This document shows positions 22,776 through 32,701 of a stretch of 64,000 nucleotides of DNA, piece by piece (position 1 is the stretch's first letter; the number at the start of each line of letters is the position of its first letter). Source of the stretch: Kineococcus rhizosphaerae (lineage in GTDB: Bacteria; Actinomycetota; Actinomycetes; Actinomycetales; Kineococcaceae); contig NZ_PVZF01000002.1 of NCBI RefSeq assembly GCF_003002055.1, positions 1 to 64,000 of the forward strand. Direction: 5' to 3'. The translations under genes were made by a program, and so were the position numbers. The notes below the pieces were generated by a model, which saw only the letters and a list, made by a program, of their open reading frames with translations, did not search any database and had not been told where the DNA came from.

Positions 22776-25700
22776 GTGACGAGCCCGGCCGTCCGGCCGA
22801 CCCTGTCCCTGCGCCGTCTCGCCGGCCCCGTCGCGACGGGTGCGCTCGTCCTCGGGGTGCTGGCCGCCGTGGGGGAGACCCTCGGCGCCGTCGTCGTCGG
22901 CCGGCTCGCGCAGGCCCCCGGGGCCGGGCTCCTGCTCGTCCTGGCCGTCCTCATCGTGGGGGCCAGCGCCCTCGACACCCTCGGGCGCGTCGCCCTGGCC
23001 ACCGCCGTCGGCCGCGCCGAGGGTGCGCTGCGCACCGACCTGCTCGCCGCGGCCTTCGCCCAGCCCCTGCCCGTCCTCGGCGAGCAGGCCGTCGGGGAGG
23101 TCATCGACCGCGTCGACGACGACCCGCGCCAGCTCGCCACCCTCGTGCGCGACGCCGTGTGGCAGCTGGGCCGCGGCACCCTGCGGTGCCTGCTCGGCTG
23201 GGTCGTCGCCGGGCTCGTCTGGTGGCCCGCCTGGATCGCGTTCCCCGTCGTCGCCGCCGTCGTCTGGCTCACCGTGCGCCGCCTCACCGCCGTCCTCGTG
23301 CGCCGCAAGGTCGCCGAGGAGGTCGCCTGGACCGACCACGCCGCCCAGCTGGAGGAGGCCGTCGCCGGCCGCGACGACGTCCGCTCCAGCCTCGGCCAGC
23401 CGCACGTCGTGCGCCGCTACGCCGCCCTGGCCGCCGAGGTCCTCGACCGCGTGCGCGCCACCACCACCGTCTCCGCGGCCGTCGCCCGGCGCACCATCGT
23501 CGTCCTCGCCCTGCTGTGCTCGGCGGTCGTCGTCGGCGGGGTCTGGCTCGTCGGCGAGGGCCGGATGTCCGTCGCGGTCCTGGTCACCGTCTGGCTGCTG
23601 TGCTCCGGCTTCGCCGGGGACGTGACCGAGATCAGCGAGCGCCTGCCCGAGGTCCAGGCCGGACTCGGTGCGGTGCAGCGCATCCGCTCGCTGCTGGCGG
23701 CCCCGGCCGAACCCGCCGGAGGAGAACCGGTCCCCGACGGACCGCTCGGCGTGCAGTTCCGCGACCTCACCTTCCACCACGGGGACCCCGACGAGGACGG
23801 CTTCCGCCTCGACGCCGTCACGTTCACCGTGCCCGCCGGCACGACCTGCGCCCTCGTCGGGCGCAGCGGGTCCGGCAAGTCGACCCTGGCGGCGCTGCTC
23901 TCCCGCGCCCTCGAGGTGCCCCGCGGGGCGCTGTTCCTCGGCGGGACCGACGTCACCGACCTCGACCTCGCCGACCTGCGCCGCACCGTCGGCGTCGTCA
24001 CCCAGCGCACCGAGATCCTCACCGGCACGCTGCGGCAGAACATCACCCTCGACGCCGACGTCCCCGCCGCCCGGGTCGACCTCGCCGTCGCCACGCTCGG
24101 CCTGCGCGAGTGGGTCGACGCCCTGCCCGACGGCCTGCAGACCCGCCTCGGGCCCGGCGGCACCACCCTGTCGGCCGGGGAGGAGCAGCTCGTGGCCTTC
24201 GCCCGCCTCCTCGTGCGCGACGTGCGCGTCGTCGTCCTCGACGAGGCGACCGCGCGCATGGACCCCGTCACCGAGCACCTCGTCACCACCGCCGCGCAGC
24301 GCCTGCTCACCGGGCGCACCGGCCTGCTCATCGCCCACCGCCTCTCGACCACCGCCCGCGCCGACACCGTCGCGGTCCTCGACGGCGGACGGCTCCTGCA
24401 GCACGGACCCCGCGCCGAGCTCGCGAGCGCCCCCGGCCCGTTCGCCGACCTGCTGCGCGCCAGCGGTCACGACGACGACGGCCCGGGCCTCGACGTGCCG
24501 CACCAGGACGTGCTCGTGGCCCGGCCCCGCCGGCCCCGCGACCCCGACCCGGCCCCGCCCCCGGCCCGGCTCGCCCGCGCCGTGCGCACGGCGCTGACCC
24601 GGCACAAGGCCTGGGGGATGCTCGGCGCGGGGCTGTTCGCCCTCGTCTCCGTCATCGGGATCTACGGCGTCGTCGTCGGCTGGCTGTGGGGCCTGGTCGT
24701 CCAGACCCTGCGCGACGGCGGCACCCTCACCGACGCGTGGCTGCCCGTCACGGCCCTCGTCGTGGAGCTGCTGGCCATCCCGTACGTCCTGTCCGTCGCC
24801 CTGCGCGTCTACCCGCTGTGGTGGAACGCCGTCACCCTCGGCACCCGCCTGGCCGTCCTGCGCGGGCAGACCCGTCAGCACCGCCTCGCCCGCGTCCCCG
24901 CCGGGGAGGTCGCCGCCCGCTGCCTGGACTCCGAGCGGTTCGTCCTCTACGCCGACCGCTGCGTCGACGTCGTCATCGGGGTCTTCGTCGCCACCGTCAC
25001 GGCCCTCGTCGCGCGCGACCTGACCGCCGGTGCCGTCGTGGCCGCCGTCATGGTCGGCTCCGCCGCCGTGTCCGTCGCCGGGGCCCCCGTCTCCGGGCGC
25101 CGGGGCCGGACCGCCGGGGACGCGCGCGCCGTGTTCGGCCGCGACCTCGGCTCGGCCGTCGACGCCGCCCGCACCGTCAAGCTCGCCGCCGCCGTCGGTG
25201 ACGTCCTCACCCACCTGGCCCGCGTCGACGAGCGCCGTGTGCGCGCCTCCGTCGCGGAGTTCCGGGTCCGGGCCCTGCTCGAGGGCGTGCCCGGCGTCCT
25301 CGTGCAGACCGGGGTCGTCGCGACCTGGGCCCTGCACCTGGCCGGCTGGTGGACGCTGGCCGACGCCCTGCTCGTGTCCACCGCCGTCGCCGGCGCCTCC
25401 TACTACGGCACCGTCGCCGGGGCCGTCATCACCGAGGCCCCCGTCGCCCGCACCTGGCTGTCGGCGGTCACGGCGCTCGCGGGCACCGAGGACGTCGTGC
25501 GGGTGCCGGCCGGCGTCGACCTCGTCCGCGGCACCGCGCCCGCCCCGCCGCTGCCGCCCAAGCAGGGGTTGCGCCGCTTCAGTGTCACGGGGTTCAGTGC
25601 CGTGCACGACGACGGCACCGTCGGCGTCGAGGACGTCGACCTGGAGGTCGAGGCGGGCGAGCTGGTCCTGCTCACCGGCCGCGTCGGGTCGGGCAAGTCG

Positions 25701-26258
25701 TCGTTGCTGGCGGCGCTGGCGGGGCTCGTCGACCACGAGGGGACGGTGCGCTGGAACGGGTCCGACGTCGCCGACCCGCAGACGTTCCTGCGCCCGGGCC
25801 AGGTCAGCTACGTGGCCCAGGTGCCCCGGGTGCTGTCCGGCTCGTTCGCCGACAACGTCGCCCTCGACCACGCCCACGCCCGGGCGCTGGCCGGGTTCGC
25901 GGTGCGCGACGCCCGGCTCGAACGGGACGTCGCCGACGCCGGCGGGCACGACGCGCTCGTCGGGCACCGCGGGGTGCGTTTGTCCGGCGGCCAGGTCCAG
26001 CGCCTGGCCCTGGCACGGGCCCTGGCCACCGGGGCGGACCTGCTGGTGGCCGACGACGTGTCCTCCGCGCTCGACGCGCGCACGGAGCTGGAGCTGTGGG
26101 AGTCGCTGCGCGACCGCGGGACCACGGTCATCGGGTCCAGCTCGAAGCGCTCGGCACTGCTGGCCGCCGACCGGGTCGTCGTCCTGACCGACGGCCGGGT
26201 CGCCGCGGTCGGGCCGTGGAAGGAGCTCGAGGCGGACTGGGGGCACCTGGCGGGGTAG
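22776..26258 (+). CDS. fused heterodimeric-type ABC exporter (TMD-NBD-TMD-NBD)
   Basis: An 1160-residue protein in which two ABC exporter halves are joined. TMD1 (about 15-300) precedes NBD1 with Walker A GRSGSGKST (362-370), signature LSAGE and Walker B with catalytic Glu490 (VVLDEATARMD), H-loop LLIAHRLS. TMD2 (about 600-880) precedes NBD2 with Walker A GRVGSGKSS (968-976), a normal LSGGQ, but Asp1094 where the catalytic Glu belongs (VADDVSSALD) and Ser1123 where the H-loop His belongs (VIGSSSKRS). One ATP site should therefore be non-hydrolytic, as in asymmetric exporters. Substrate unknown. GTG start with AGGAGG 4 bases upstream. Confidence 0.92.
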   Translation: MTSPAVRPTLSLRRLAGPVATGALVLGVLAAVGETLGAVVVGRLAQAPGAGLLLVLAVLIVGASALDTLGRVALATAVGRAEGALRTDLLAAAFAQPLPVLGEQAVGEVIDRVDDDPRQLATLVRDAVWQLGRGTLRCLLGWVVAGLVWWPAWIAFPVVAAVVWLTVRRLTAVLVRRKVAEEVAWTDHAAQLEEAVAGRDDVRSSLGQPHVVRRYAALAAEVLDRVRATTTVSAAVARRTIVVLALLCSAVVVGGVWLVGEGRMSVAVLVTVWLLCSGFAGDVTEISERLPEVQAGLGAVQRIRSLLAAPAEPAGGEPVPDGPLGVQFRDLTFHHGDPDEDGFRLDAVTFTVPAGTTCALVGRSGSGKSTLAALLSRALEVPRGALFLGGTDVTDLDLADLRRTVGVVTQRTEILTGTLRQNITLDADVPAARVDLAVATLGLREWVDALPDGLQTRLGPGGTTLSAGEEQLVAFARLLVRDVRVVVLDEATARMDPVTEHLVTTAAQRLLTGRTGLLIAHRLSTTARADTVAVLDGGRLLQHGPRAELASAPGPFADLLRASGHDDDGPGLDVPHQDVLVARPRRPRDPDPAPPPARLARAVRTALTRHKAWGMLGAGLFALVSVIGIYGVVVGWLWGLVVQTLRDGGTLTDAWLPVTALVVELLAIPYVLSVALRVYPLWWNAVTLGTRLAVLRGQTRQHRLARVPAGEVAARCLDSERFVLYADRCVDVVIGVFVATVTALVARDLTAGAVVAAVMVGSAAVSVAGAPVSGRRGRTAGDARAVFGRDLGSAVDAARTVKLAAAVGDVLTHLARVDERRVRASVAEFRVRALLEGVPGVLVQTGVVATWALHLAGWWTLADALLVSTAVAGASYYGTVAGAVITEAPVARTWLSAVTALAGTEDVVRVPAGVDLVRGTAPAPPLPPKQGLRRFSVTGFSAVHDDGTVGVEDVDLEVEAGELVLLTGRVGSGKSSLLAALAGLVDHEGTVRWNGSDVADPQTFLRPGQVSYVAQVPRVLSGSFADNVALDHAHARALAGFAVRDARLERDVADAGGHDALVGHRGVRLSGGQVQRLALARALATGADLLVADDVSSALDARTELELWESLRDRGTTVIGSSSKRSALLAADRVVVLTDGRVAAVGPWKELEADWGHLAG

Positions 26259-26327
26259 TCCCTCCGGCCCGGCGGGGTGCGACCGGGGGCGGACGCGGCC
26301 CGGCGTCGCGGGTGCCAGGCTTGGCCC

Positions 26328-26702
26328 ATGACACAGGGCAGGGACGAGAACAGGTGGCAGGGCGAGTCGGTCGACTCCGTGCTGCGCAAGCTGCTGGCGC
26401 AAGGGCGGCTGGACCCGCAGGCCGAGCGGCTCGCCGAGCAGGGCATCGACCGGTTGCGGTCGTTCTTCGGCGCGGCGACGGGACCGGCGCAGGCGCCCGA
26501 GGAGGCCGAGGTCGCCGACGTCGAGGTGGCCGACGTCGAGGTGGCCGAGGCGTCGGAGGTCCCGGGGGGACGGAGCATGCTCATGCACACGATCCCGCTG
26601 GCCGACGGCACCCGCGTGGAGGTGCTGGTGCCCGAACGGCTGACCCGGGCCGAGGCCGACCGCGTCGCCGGCGTGCTGGGCGCGCTGGCGGTCGAGGAGT
26701 GA
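26328..26702 (+). CDS. hypothetical protein with acidic repeat
   Basis: A 124-residue protein not recognised. A charged helical N-terminal half (SVDSVLRKLLAQGRLDPQAERLAEQGIDRLRSFF split into two helices) leads to an acidic linker with a repeated VADVEVADVEV, encoded by a 15-bp direct repeat, and a C-terminal part (LADGTRVEVLVPERLTRAEADRVAGVLGAL) that looks like a compact alpha/beta unit. No signal or membrane helix. ATG lies 6 bases after CAGGCT, so leaderless translation is likely. Its stop overlaps the start of the S4 protein, suggesting a shared function. Confidence 0.6.
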   Translation: MTQGRDENRWQGESVDSVLRKLLAQGRLDPQAERLAEQGIDRLRSFFGAATGPAQAPEEAEVADVEVADVEVAEASEVPGGRSMLMHTIPLADGTRVEVLVPERLTRAEADRVAGVLGALAVEE

Positions 26703-26914
26703 GCACGGTCGACGTCGAGGTCGACGGTACCGTCCGGCTGGGGCAGTTCCTCAAGCTGGCCGGTGCCGTCGACTCCGGGGGCCAGGCCCGCGAGGTGCTG
26801 CAGGCCGGGGAGGTCACGGTCAACTCCGAACCCGAGGACCGCCGGGGGCGTCAGCTCTCCGACGGGGACGTCGTGGCGCTGGGGGAGGGGTCCTGGCGGG
26901 TCCTGGTCAACTGA
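26699..26914 (+). CDS. small S4-domain RNA-binding protein
   Basis: A 71-residue protein made of one S4 RNA-binding fold: VRLGQFLKLAGAVDSGGQAR, EVLQAGEVTVNSEPEDRRGRQ, LSDGDVVAL. It resembles YbcJ/RlbA-type small S4 proteins that bind structured RNA or ribosomal particles. GTG overlaps the upstream stop by 4 bases. Converges on the dehydrogenase gene with a 3-base gap. Confidence 0.85.
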   Translation: MSTVDVEVDGTVRLGQFLKLAGAVDSGGQAREVLQAGEVTVNSEPEDRRGRQLSDGDVVALGEGSWRVLVN

Positions 26915-26917
26915 CCC

Positions 26918-27850
26918 TCACGTGAGTACCCGCACGGGATCGCCTGCGGCCCAGGCGGTCACGTCCTCGACGGCGTCGGCGTACATGCGCTCGTAGGACG
27001 GTTCGGTGACGTACCCCAGGTGCGGGGTCAGGACGGTGCGCGGGGCGCTGCGCAGCGGGTGGCCGGCGGGCAGCGGCTCGACGTCGAACACGTCGAGGCC
27101 CGCGCCGGCGATCGTCCCGGCGTGCAGCGCCGCCACCAGGGCGTCGGTGTCGACGATCGGCCCGCGCGAGGTGTTCAGCAGGAACGCGGTGGGTTTGCAC
27201 AGGGCCAGTTCGCGCGCGCCGATCAGCCCCCGGGTCCGCTCGGACAGCCGGGTGTGGATCGAGACGACGTCGCTGCGGCGCAGCAGGTCGTCCTTCCCGA
27301 CGGGGTCGACGCCGAGGTCGCGGGCGTGCGCGGGGTCGAGGTGCTGCGACCACGCCAGCACGCGCATCCCGAACGCCTGCGCGATGCCGGCGACCTTCGC
27401 CCCCAGCCGCCCGAGGCCGATCGTGCCGAAGGTCAGGCCCTCCAGCGTCAGCCCCAGCCCGGTCTGCCAGCGCCCGGCGCGCAGGGCCGCGTCCTCGGCC
27501 GGGATCCGCCGCACCAGCGCGAGCAGCAGCCCGAAGGTCAGCTCGGCGGTGGGGTTGCCCACCATCCGCGTGCCGCAGACCACGACACCGTGCCCGCGGG
27601 CGGCGTCCAGGTCGATCGCGGCGTTCGCCGTCCCCGTCGTCACGAGCAGCCGCAGGTCCGGCAGGCCGGCGAACTCCGCCGCGCCGAACGCCGTCCGCTC
27701 GCGCATCGCGACGACCACCTCCACGCCGGACAGCCTGTCCCGCAGCGCCTCCGGTGCCAGGTGCTCGTGGACGAAGTCGACGTCGAGACCGGACCAGTCC
27801 GCGCAGCGGTGCGCGACGCGCTGGTAGTCGTCGAGGACGGCGACCCTCAC
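26918..27850 (-). CDS. D-2-hydroxyacid dehydrogenase family protein
   Basis: A 310-residue NAD(P)-dependent enzyme of the SerA/phosphoglycerate-dehydrogenase superfamily. The Rossmann loop GTIGLGRLGAKVA is present, and the catalytic trio can be read: Arg in LLNTSRGPIVD, Glu in FDVEPLP, His in LTPHLGY. The substrate lobe begins VAVLDDYQRVAHRCADWSGL, typical of the group annotated as hydroxyacid dehydrogenases without ACT domain. Substrate unknown. It follows the aldo/keto reductase gene by 7 bases and is probably in one operon with it. Confidence 0.88.
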   Translation of the reverse strand: MRVAVLDDYQRVAHRCADWSGLDVDFVHEHLAPEALRDRLSGVEVVVAMRERTAFGAAEFAGLPDLRLLVTTGTANAAIDLDAARGHGVVVCGTRMVGNPTAELTFGLLLALVRRIPAEDAALRAGRWQTGLGLTLEGLTFGTIGLGRLGAKVAGIAQAFGMRVLAWSQHLDPAHARDLGVDPVGKDDLLRRSDVVSIHTRLSERTRGLIGARELALCKPTAFLLNTSRGPIVDTDALVAALHAGTIAGAGLDVFDVEPLPAGHPLRSAPRTVLTPHLGYVTEPSYERMYADAVEDVTAWAAGDPVRVLT

Positions 27851-27857
27851 GCGCCGC

Positions 27858-28634
27858 TCACCGGCCCAGCCCGTCGAGCGCGGACATCTCCTCGGCGGAC
27901 AGGGCGAAGCCGTCGACGTCGCGGTTGCGCGCCTGCCGGCCCGGGTCGCCGGACTTCGGGATGGCGATCACCCCGTGCTGGACGTGCCAGCGGATGACGA
28001 CCTGCTCGGCGCTGACGCCGTGCGCCCGGGCGATCCCCGTCAGGACGGGGGCGTCGAGCGGGGTCGCCTTGAACGGCGAGTAGCCCTCCAGCACGACACC
28101 GCGCTGCCGGTGGCCCTCCAGGAACGCCGCGTCGAACAGCGCCGGACCCCACCTCACCTGGTTGACGGCGGGGGTGACACCGGTGGCGGCGGTCAGCTCG
28201 TCCAGCTGGTCCAGGGAGTAGTTGCTCACCCCGACCGCCCGGACGCGGCCGGCGGCCTGCGCGGCGACGAGCTGCTCCCACACGTCCGGGCGGGCCTGCC
28301 CGCCCGGCGGCCAGTGGACGAGCCACAGGTCCAGGACGTCCACGCGCAGCAGCCGCAGGCTCCTGTCGCAGAACTCCTGCTCGCGCCCGGCGTCCTGCTG
28401 GCGCAGCTTGGTCGTGATCCGCACGTCGTCGAGCCCGGAGTCGGCGACCGCGCGGCCGACCTCGTCCTCGTTCTCGTACATCGTCGCGGTGTCCAGCAGG
28501 CGGTAGCCGGCCTCCAGGGCGCTGCGCAGCGAGCGGTAGCCGGCCTCGCCGCGCAGGCCGTACGTGCCCAGGCCCACCAGGGGCAGGTCGAGGACCCCGT
28601 CGCGGGCGCGGACGGGGGTCGTCAGGGTGCTCAC
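27858..28634 (-). CDS. aldo/keto reductase
   Basis: A 258-residue NADPH-dependent carbonyl reductase of the AKR5-like group. Catalytic tetrad: Asp48 (LLDTA), Tyr53 (TMYEN), Lys76 (ITTKL), His107 (LVHWPP). Cofactor segment near the end: IPKSGDPGRQARN. The GTG at 28634 is placed by TAGCGT (28642-28647), 7 bases upstream; a longer frame exists but has no supporting signal. Notably, the TAG of that -10 box is also the stop codon of the upstream hydrolase. It probably detoxifies aldehydes or reduces 2,5-diketogluconate-type sugars. Confidence 0.88.
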   Translation of the reverse strand: MSTLTTPVRARDGVLDLPLVGLGTYGLRGEAGYRSLRSALEAGYRLLDTATMYENEDEVGRAVADSGLDDVRITTKLRQQDAGREQEFCDRSLRLLRVDVLDLWLVHWPPGGQARPDVWEQLVAAQAAGRVRAVGVSNYSLDQLDELTAATGVTPAVNQVRWGPALFDAAFLEGHRQRGVVLEGYSPFKATPLDAPVLTGIARAHGVSAEQVVIRWHVQHGVIAIPKSGDPGRQARNRDVDGFALSAEEMSALDGLGR

Positions 28635-28644
28635 CCGCACGACG

Positions 28645-29487
28645 CTACGGCCGCCCGTCGCGGCCCGCAGCCGCCAGCACCGCCTCACCCACCGCGTCGG
28701 CCACCGCCCCGGGGGCCAGCTCGGGGATCCAGTGACCCGTGTCGAGGTCGACGCGCCGGTACGGGCCGCGGACCAGCCCGGCGGTCCGCGCGACGGCGGT
28801 GGCCGAGTAGAACGGGTCGCGCAGGCCCCGCAGGTACGTCACGGGGACGGTGACGGGGCCCACGGGACCGGCCAGGGGCAGGGCCCGGTACCAGGCCAGG
28901 GCGCCGGTGAGGCTGCCCGGGGCGAGGTGACGCCGGGCGTACCCGTCGGCCAGCGCCGCGGGCAGCCCGCTGCGCCGCAACGCCTGCGACAGCACGGCCC
29001 CGCGGCGGGCCAGCAGCACGCGCTCGGGCAGCCGCGGCAGCAGGAAGAACCCCAGGTAGGCCGAGCGCAGCGGCTGCGTCGAGCGGGTCATCGCCGCGCC
29101 GAACGCCGCCGGGTGCGCCTGCGAGAGCACCGTCAGGGACACCAGGCGCCCGGGGTGGCGGGCCGCGAACGCCCACGCCACGACCCCGCCCCAGTCGTGG
29201 CCCACGAGGTGCGCGCGCCGCACCCCGGCCGCGTCCAGCAGCGCCAGCACGTCGGCGACCAGCTCGCCCAGGGCGTGGTCGCGGCGGTGCGGGGGACGGG
29301 CGGTGGGGCAGTAGCCGCGCTGCTCGGGGACCAGCACGCGCAGGCCCCGCGCGGTCAGCAGCGGGGTCACGGCCGCGTACGCCTCCGGTCCCTGCGGGAA
29401 GCCGTGCAGGCACACCACCACGTCACCGTCGGGCGGGCCGTCGTCGAGCACGGAGAACGTCAGGCCGTCCCGGGCGAAGCTGCGCAC
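28645..29487 (-). CDS. alpha/beta hydrolase (epoxide hydrolase-like)
   Basis: A 280-residue alpha/beta-hydrolase. Oxyanion-hole motif HGFPQ (28-32) and nucleophile elbow GHDWGG with Asp98 place it with epoxide hydrolases and haloalkane/fluoroacetate dehalogenases, not Ser esterases. The terminal DTGHWIPELAP supplies the catalytic His. The lid carries the acid partner. GTG at 29487 stands 6 bases after CAGGCT (leaderless-like). It lies between tRNA-Arg and the aldo/keto reductase on the same strand. Confidence 0.85.
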   Translation of the reverse strand: MRSFARDGLTFSVLDDGPPDGDVVVCLHGFPQGPEAYAAVTPLLTARGLRVLVPEQRGYCPTARPPHRRDHALGELVADVLALLDAAGVRRAHLVGHDWGGVVAWAFAARHPGRLVSLTVLSQAHPAAFGAAMTRSTQPLRSAYLGFFLLPRLPERVLLARRGAVLSQALRRSGLPAALADGYARRHLAPGSLTGALAWYRALPLAGPVGPVTVPVTYLRGLRDPFYSATAVARTAGLVRGPYRRVDLDTGHWIPELAPGAVADAVGEAVLAAAGRDGRP

Positions 29488-29519
29488 GGACCCAGCCTGC
29501 GGCCGGGGAGGGCCGGGGG

Positions 29520-29592
29520 CGCGCTCGGAGGGATTCGAACCCCCAACCAACCGGGTAGAAGCCGGTCGCTCTATCCGTTGAGCTACGAGCGC
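29520..29592 (-). tRNA. tRNA-Arg (anticodon UCU)
   Basis: A full cloverleaf on the minus strand: acceptor GCGCTCG/CGAGCGC, D arm GCTC/GAGC, anticodon stem ACCGG/CCGGT with loop CTTCTAC (anticodon TCT, reads AGA), a 5-base variable loop and T arm GGGGG/CCCTC with loop TTCGAAT. Discriminator G; CCA is not encoded. AGA is a rare codon in such GC-rich genomes, so this is a minor isoacceptor. Confidence 0.95.
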
Positions 29593-29618
29593 AGGGCCGG
29601 CCGGAGCCGACGCGGCCC

Positions 29619-29624
29619 AGCCTA
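29619..29624 (-). promoter_or_regulatory. -10 box of tRNA-Arg
   Basis: TAGGCT on the minus strand, 26 bases upstream of the mature tRNA 5' end. No clear -35. Confidence 0.4.
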
Positions 29625-29709
29625 GCGAGCGCGGGGCGTCCGGGCGCGCGCCGCGGGGTGCTCACCGCGGATTGGCGGGGTCCGGGGGCACCTCGACTAG
29701 GCTCCCTGC

Positions 29710-31392
<1,683 letters not shown>

Positions 31393-31395
31393 GCC

Positions 31396-31477
31396 GTTGC
31401 GGCACGTTGTCCAGCGCTGCGCGCTGGCTCCATCCCCGGTCCCGTTCAAAGGGACCGGGGAGTCAACGTGCCGAAAC
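31396..31477. terminator. three-way-junction element between convergent genes
   Basis: Outer arms 31396-31409 and 31464-31477 pair over 13 of 14 bases (core CGGCACGTTG/CAACGTGCCG). Inside stand two perfect hairpins: CCAGCGC TGC GCGCTGG (31411-31427) and CCCCGGTCCC/GGGACCGGGG (31434-31460) with loop GTTCAAA, which looks like a tRNA T-loop. It probably terminates ettA and the convergent monooxygenase gene, but it is far more elaborate than needed. Confidence 0.7.
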
Positions 31478-31485
31478 CGGTCCCC

Positions 31486-32640
31486 TCAGCCGGCAGGCAG
31501 GTAGCGCCGGGTCGTCGTCCCGTTGAGCTCGAAGTCGCCGATCGCGCGGCGGCGGTGGATCGCCGGGTTGTGGGTGGCGATGGTGCGGGCGTTGCGCCAG
31601 TGCCGGTCCAGGCCGAGGTCCACGTCGACGGCCGAGGCGCCGCCCACCTCGAACAACCGGGCCGTCGCGTCGACGACCAGGGGCAGCACGACCTGCTGGG
31701 CCCGGTACACCTCCAGCTGCGCGCCCGCCAGCAGCGAGGAGTCCCCGCGCAGGTGCGCGTGCAGCGCCGCGTCGAGGGTCCGCGCGGCCTGCAGCACGAT
31801 CGCCCGGGCCGCCGAGGCCGCGCTCGAGAGGGCACCCACCTCGGCCTGGACCAGGTGGTGCTCGCGCGGTAGCGCCTCCCCGGCGTACCCGAAGATCCGC
31901 CGCCGGCCGCGCACGTACTCGACGGTGTCGTCCAGGGCCGCGAACCCGATGCCGGCCACCACGGCCAGCAGCACGTTCTGGAAGAACCCCAGCGCGTACG
32001 TCTGCAGGTCGTCGTCGGGGTCGATGGTCCGCACGTGGCCGGGCTCGACCGCGACGTCGGTGAACGTCGTGGTGCCGCTGCCGGTCAGCCGCTGACCGAA
32101 CCCCTTCCAGTCGTCGACGACCTCGACCCCGGGCGCCCTGGTCGGGACGAACACCTGCACGCTGACGTCGCCGAAGGCGGCGGAGGTGTCGATCCAGTCC
32201 GCGTAGATCGACCCGGTCGTGTAGAACTTGCGGCCGTCCAGCCGCAGCCCGGCGTCGGTCTCGCGCAGGACGGTCGACAGGTCCGAGGTGGCCGAGGCCT
32301 CCGAGACGGCGTTGCCGACGAGGTCGCCGGCCAGCACCCGGGCCCACCACGCCTCGCGCACCGCCGGGTCGGGCTCGAAGTACTGCTTCTCCACGAACGC
32401 CAGGTGCCCGCGGAAGACGTGCGCGACGTTCGCGTCCGCGCGCGCGAGCCGGATCAACCGGTCGAACAGCGTCTCCAGGTCGGCGCCCTCACCGCCGGCC
32501 GAGGCCGGGACGTGGGCGTTGGGGAAACCCGCCGCGGCCAGTTCCCGGACCAGCGCCGTGGGCAGCTCCCGGTCCCGTTCGCGCTGCGCGGCCCCGGCCC
32601 GCACCCGCGCGAGGAGGTCCTCGAAGGTCTTCTCGTCCAT
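31486..32640 (-). CDS. DszC/SfnC-like flavin-dependent monooxygenase (acyl-CoA dehydrogenase fold)
   Basis: A 384-residue acyl-CoA-dehydrogenase-fold protein. The C-terminal block DRHWRNARTIATHNPAIHRR followed by AIGDFELNGT, and the core GNAVSEASATSDLSTVLRET and GRKFYTTGSIYADWI, are those of the DszC/SfnC group, which use FMNH2 and O2 to oxidise organosulfur or nitrogen compounds rather than dehydrogenating acyl-CoA. No flavin reductase is adjacent. ATG at 32640 is used; in-frame GTG codons 27-33 bases upstream are alternatives, one 6 bases after CACCGT. Same strand as tesB. Confidence 0.85.
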   Translation of the reverse strand: MDEKTFEDLLARVRAGAAQRERDRELPTALVRELAAAGFPNAHVPASAGGEGADLETLFDRLIRLARADANVAHVFRGHLAFVEKQYFEPDPAVREAWWARVLAGDLVGNAVSEASATSDLSTVLRETDAGLRLDGRKFYTTGSIYADWIDTSAAFGDVSVQVFVPTRAPGVEVVDDWKGFGQRLTGSGTTTFTDVAVEPGHVRTIDPDDDLQTYALGFFQNVLLAVVAGIGFAALDDTVEYVRGRRRIFGYAGEALPREHHLVQAEVGALSSAASAARAIVLQAARTLDAALHAHLRGDSSLLAGAQLEVYRAQQVVLPLVVDATARLFEVGGASAVDVDLGLDRHWRNARTIATHNPAIHRRRAIGDFELNGTTTRRYLPAG

Positions 32641-32701
32641 CGTCGGGTCGTTCGTGGTCGCAGGCACCGGGACACGGTGCCACACGGGCGCGGCGGGCCC
32701 G

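Noticed and set aside
22431-26588. Open minus-strand frame of nearly 1400 codons opposite the ABC exporter
   Set aside because: GC-rich antisense frames lack stops; the translation is Asp/Gly/Gln/His-rich without domains, while the plus strand encodes clear ABC motifs.
31434-31460. T-arm-like hairpin suggesting a tRNA or tmRNA fragment
   Set aside because: No acceptor, D or anticodon arms can be folded around it; the surrounding pairing forms a three-way junction instead.
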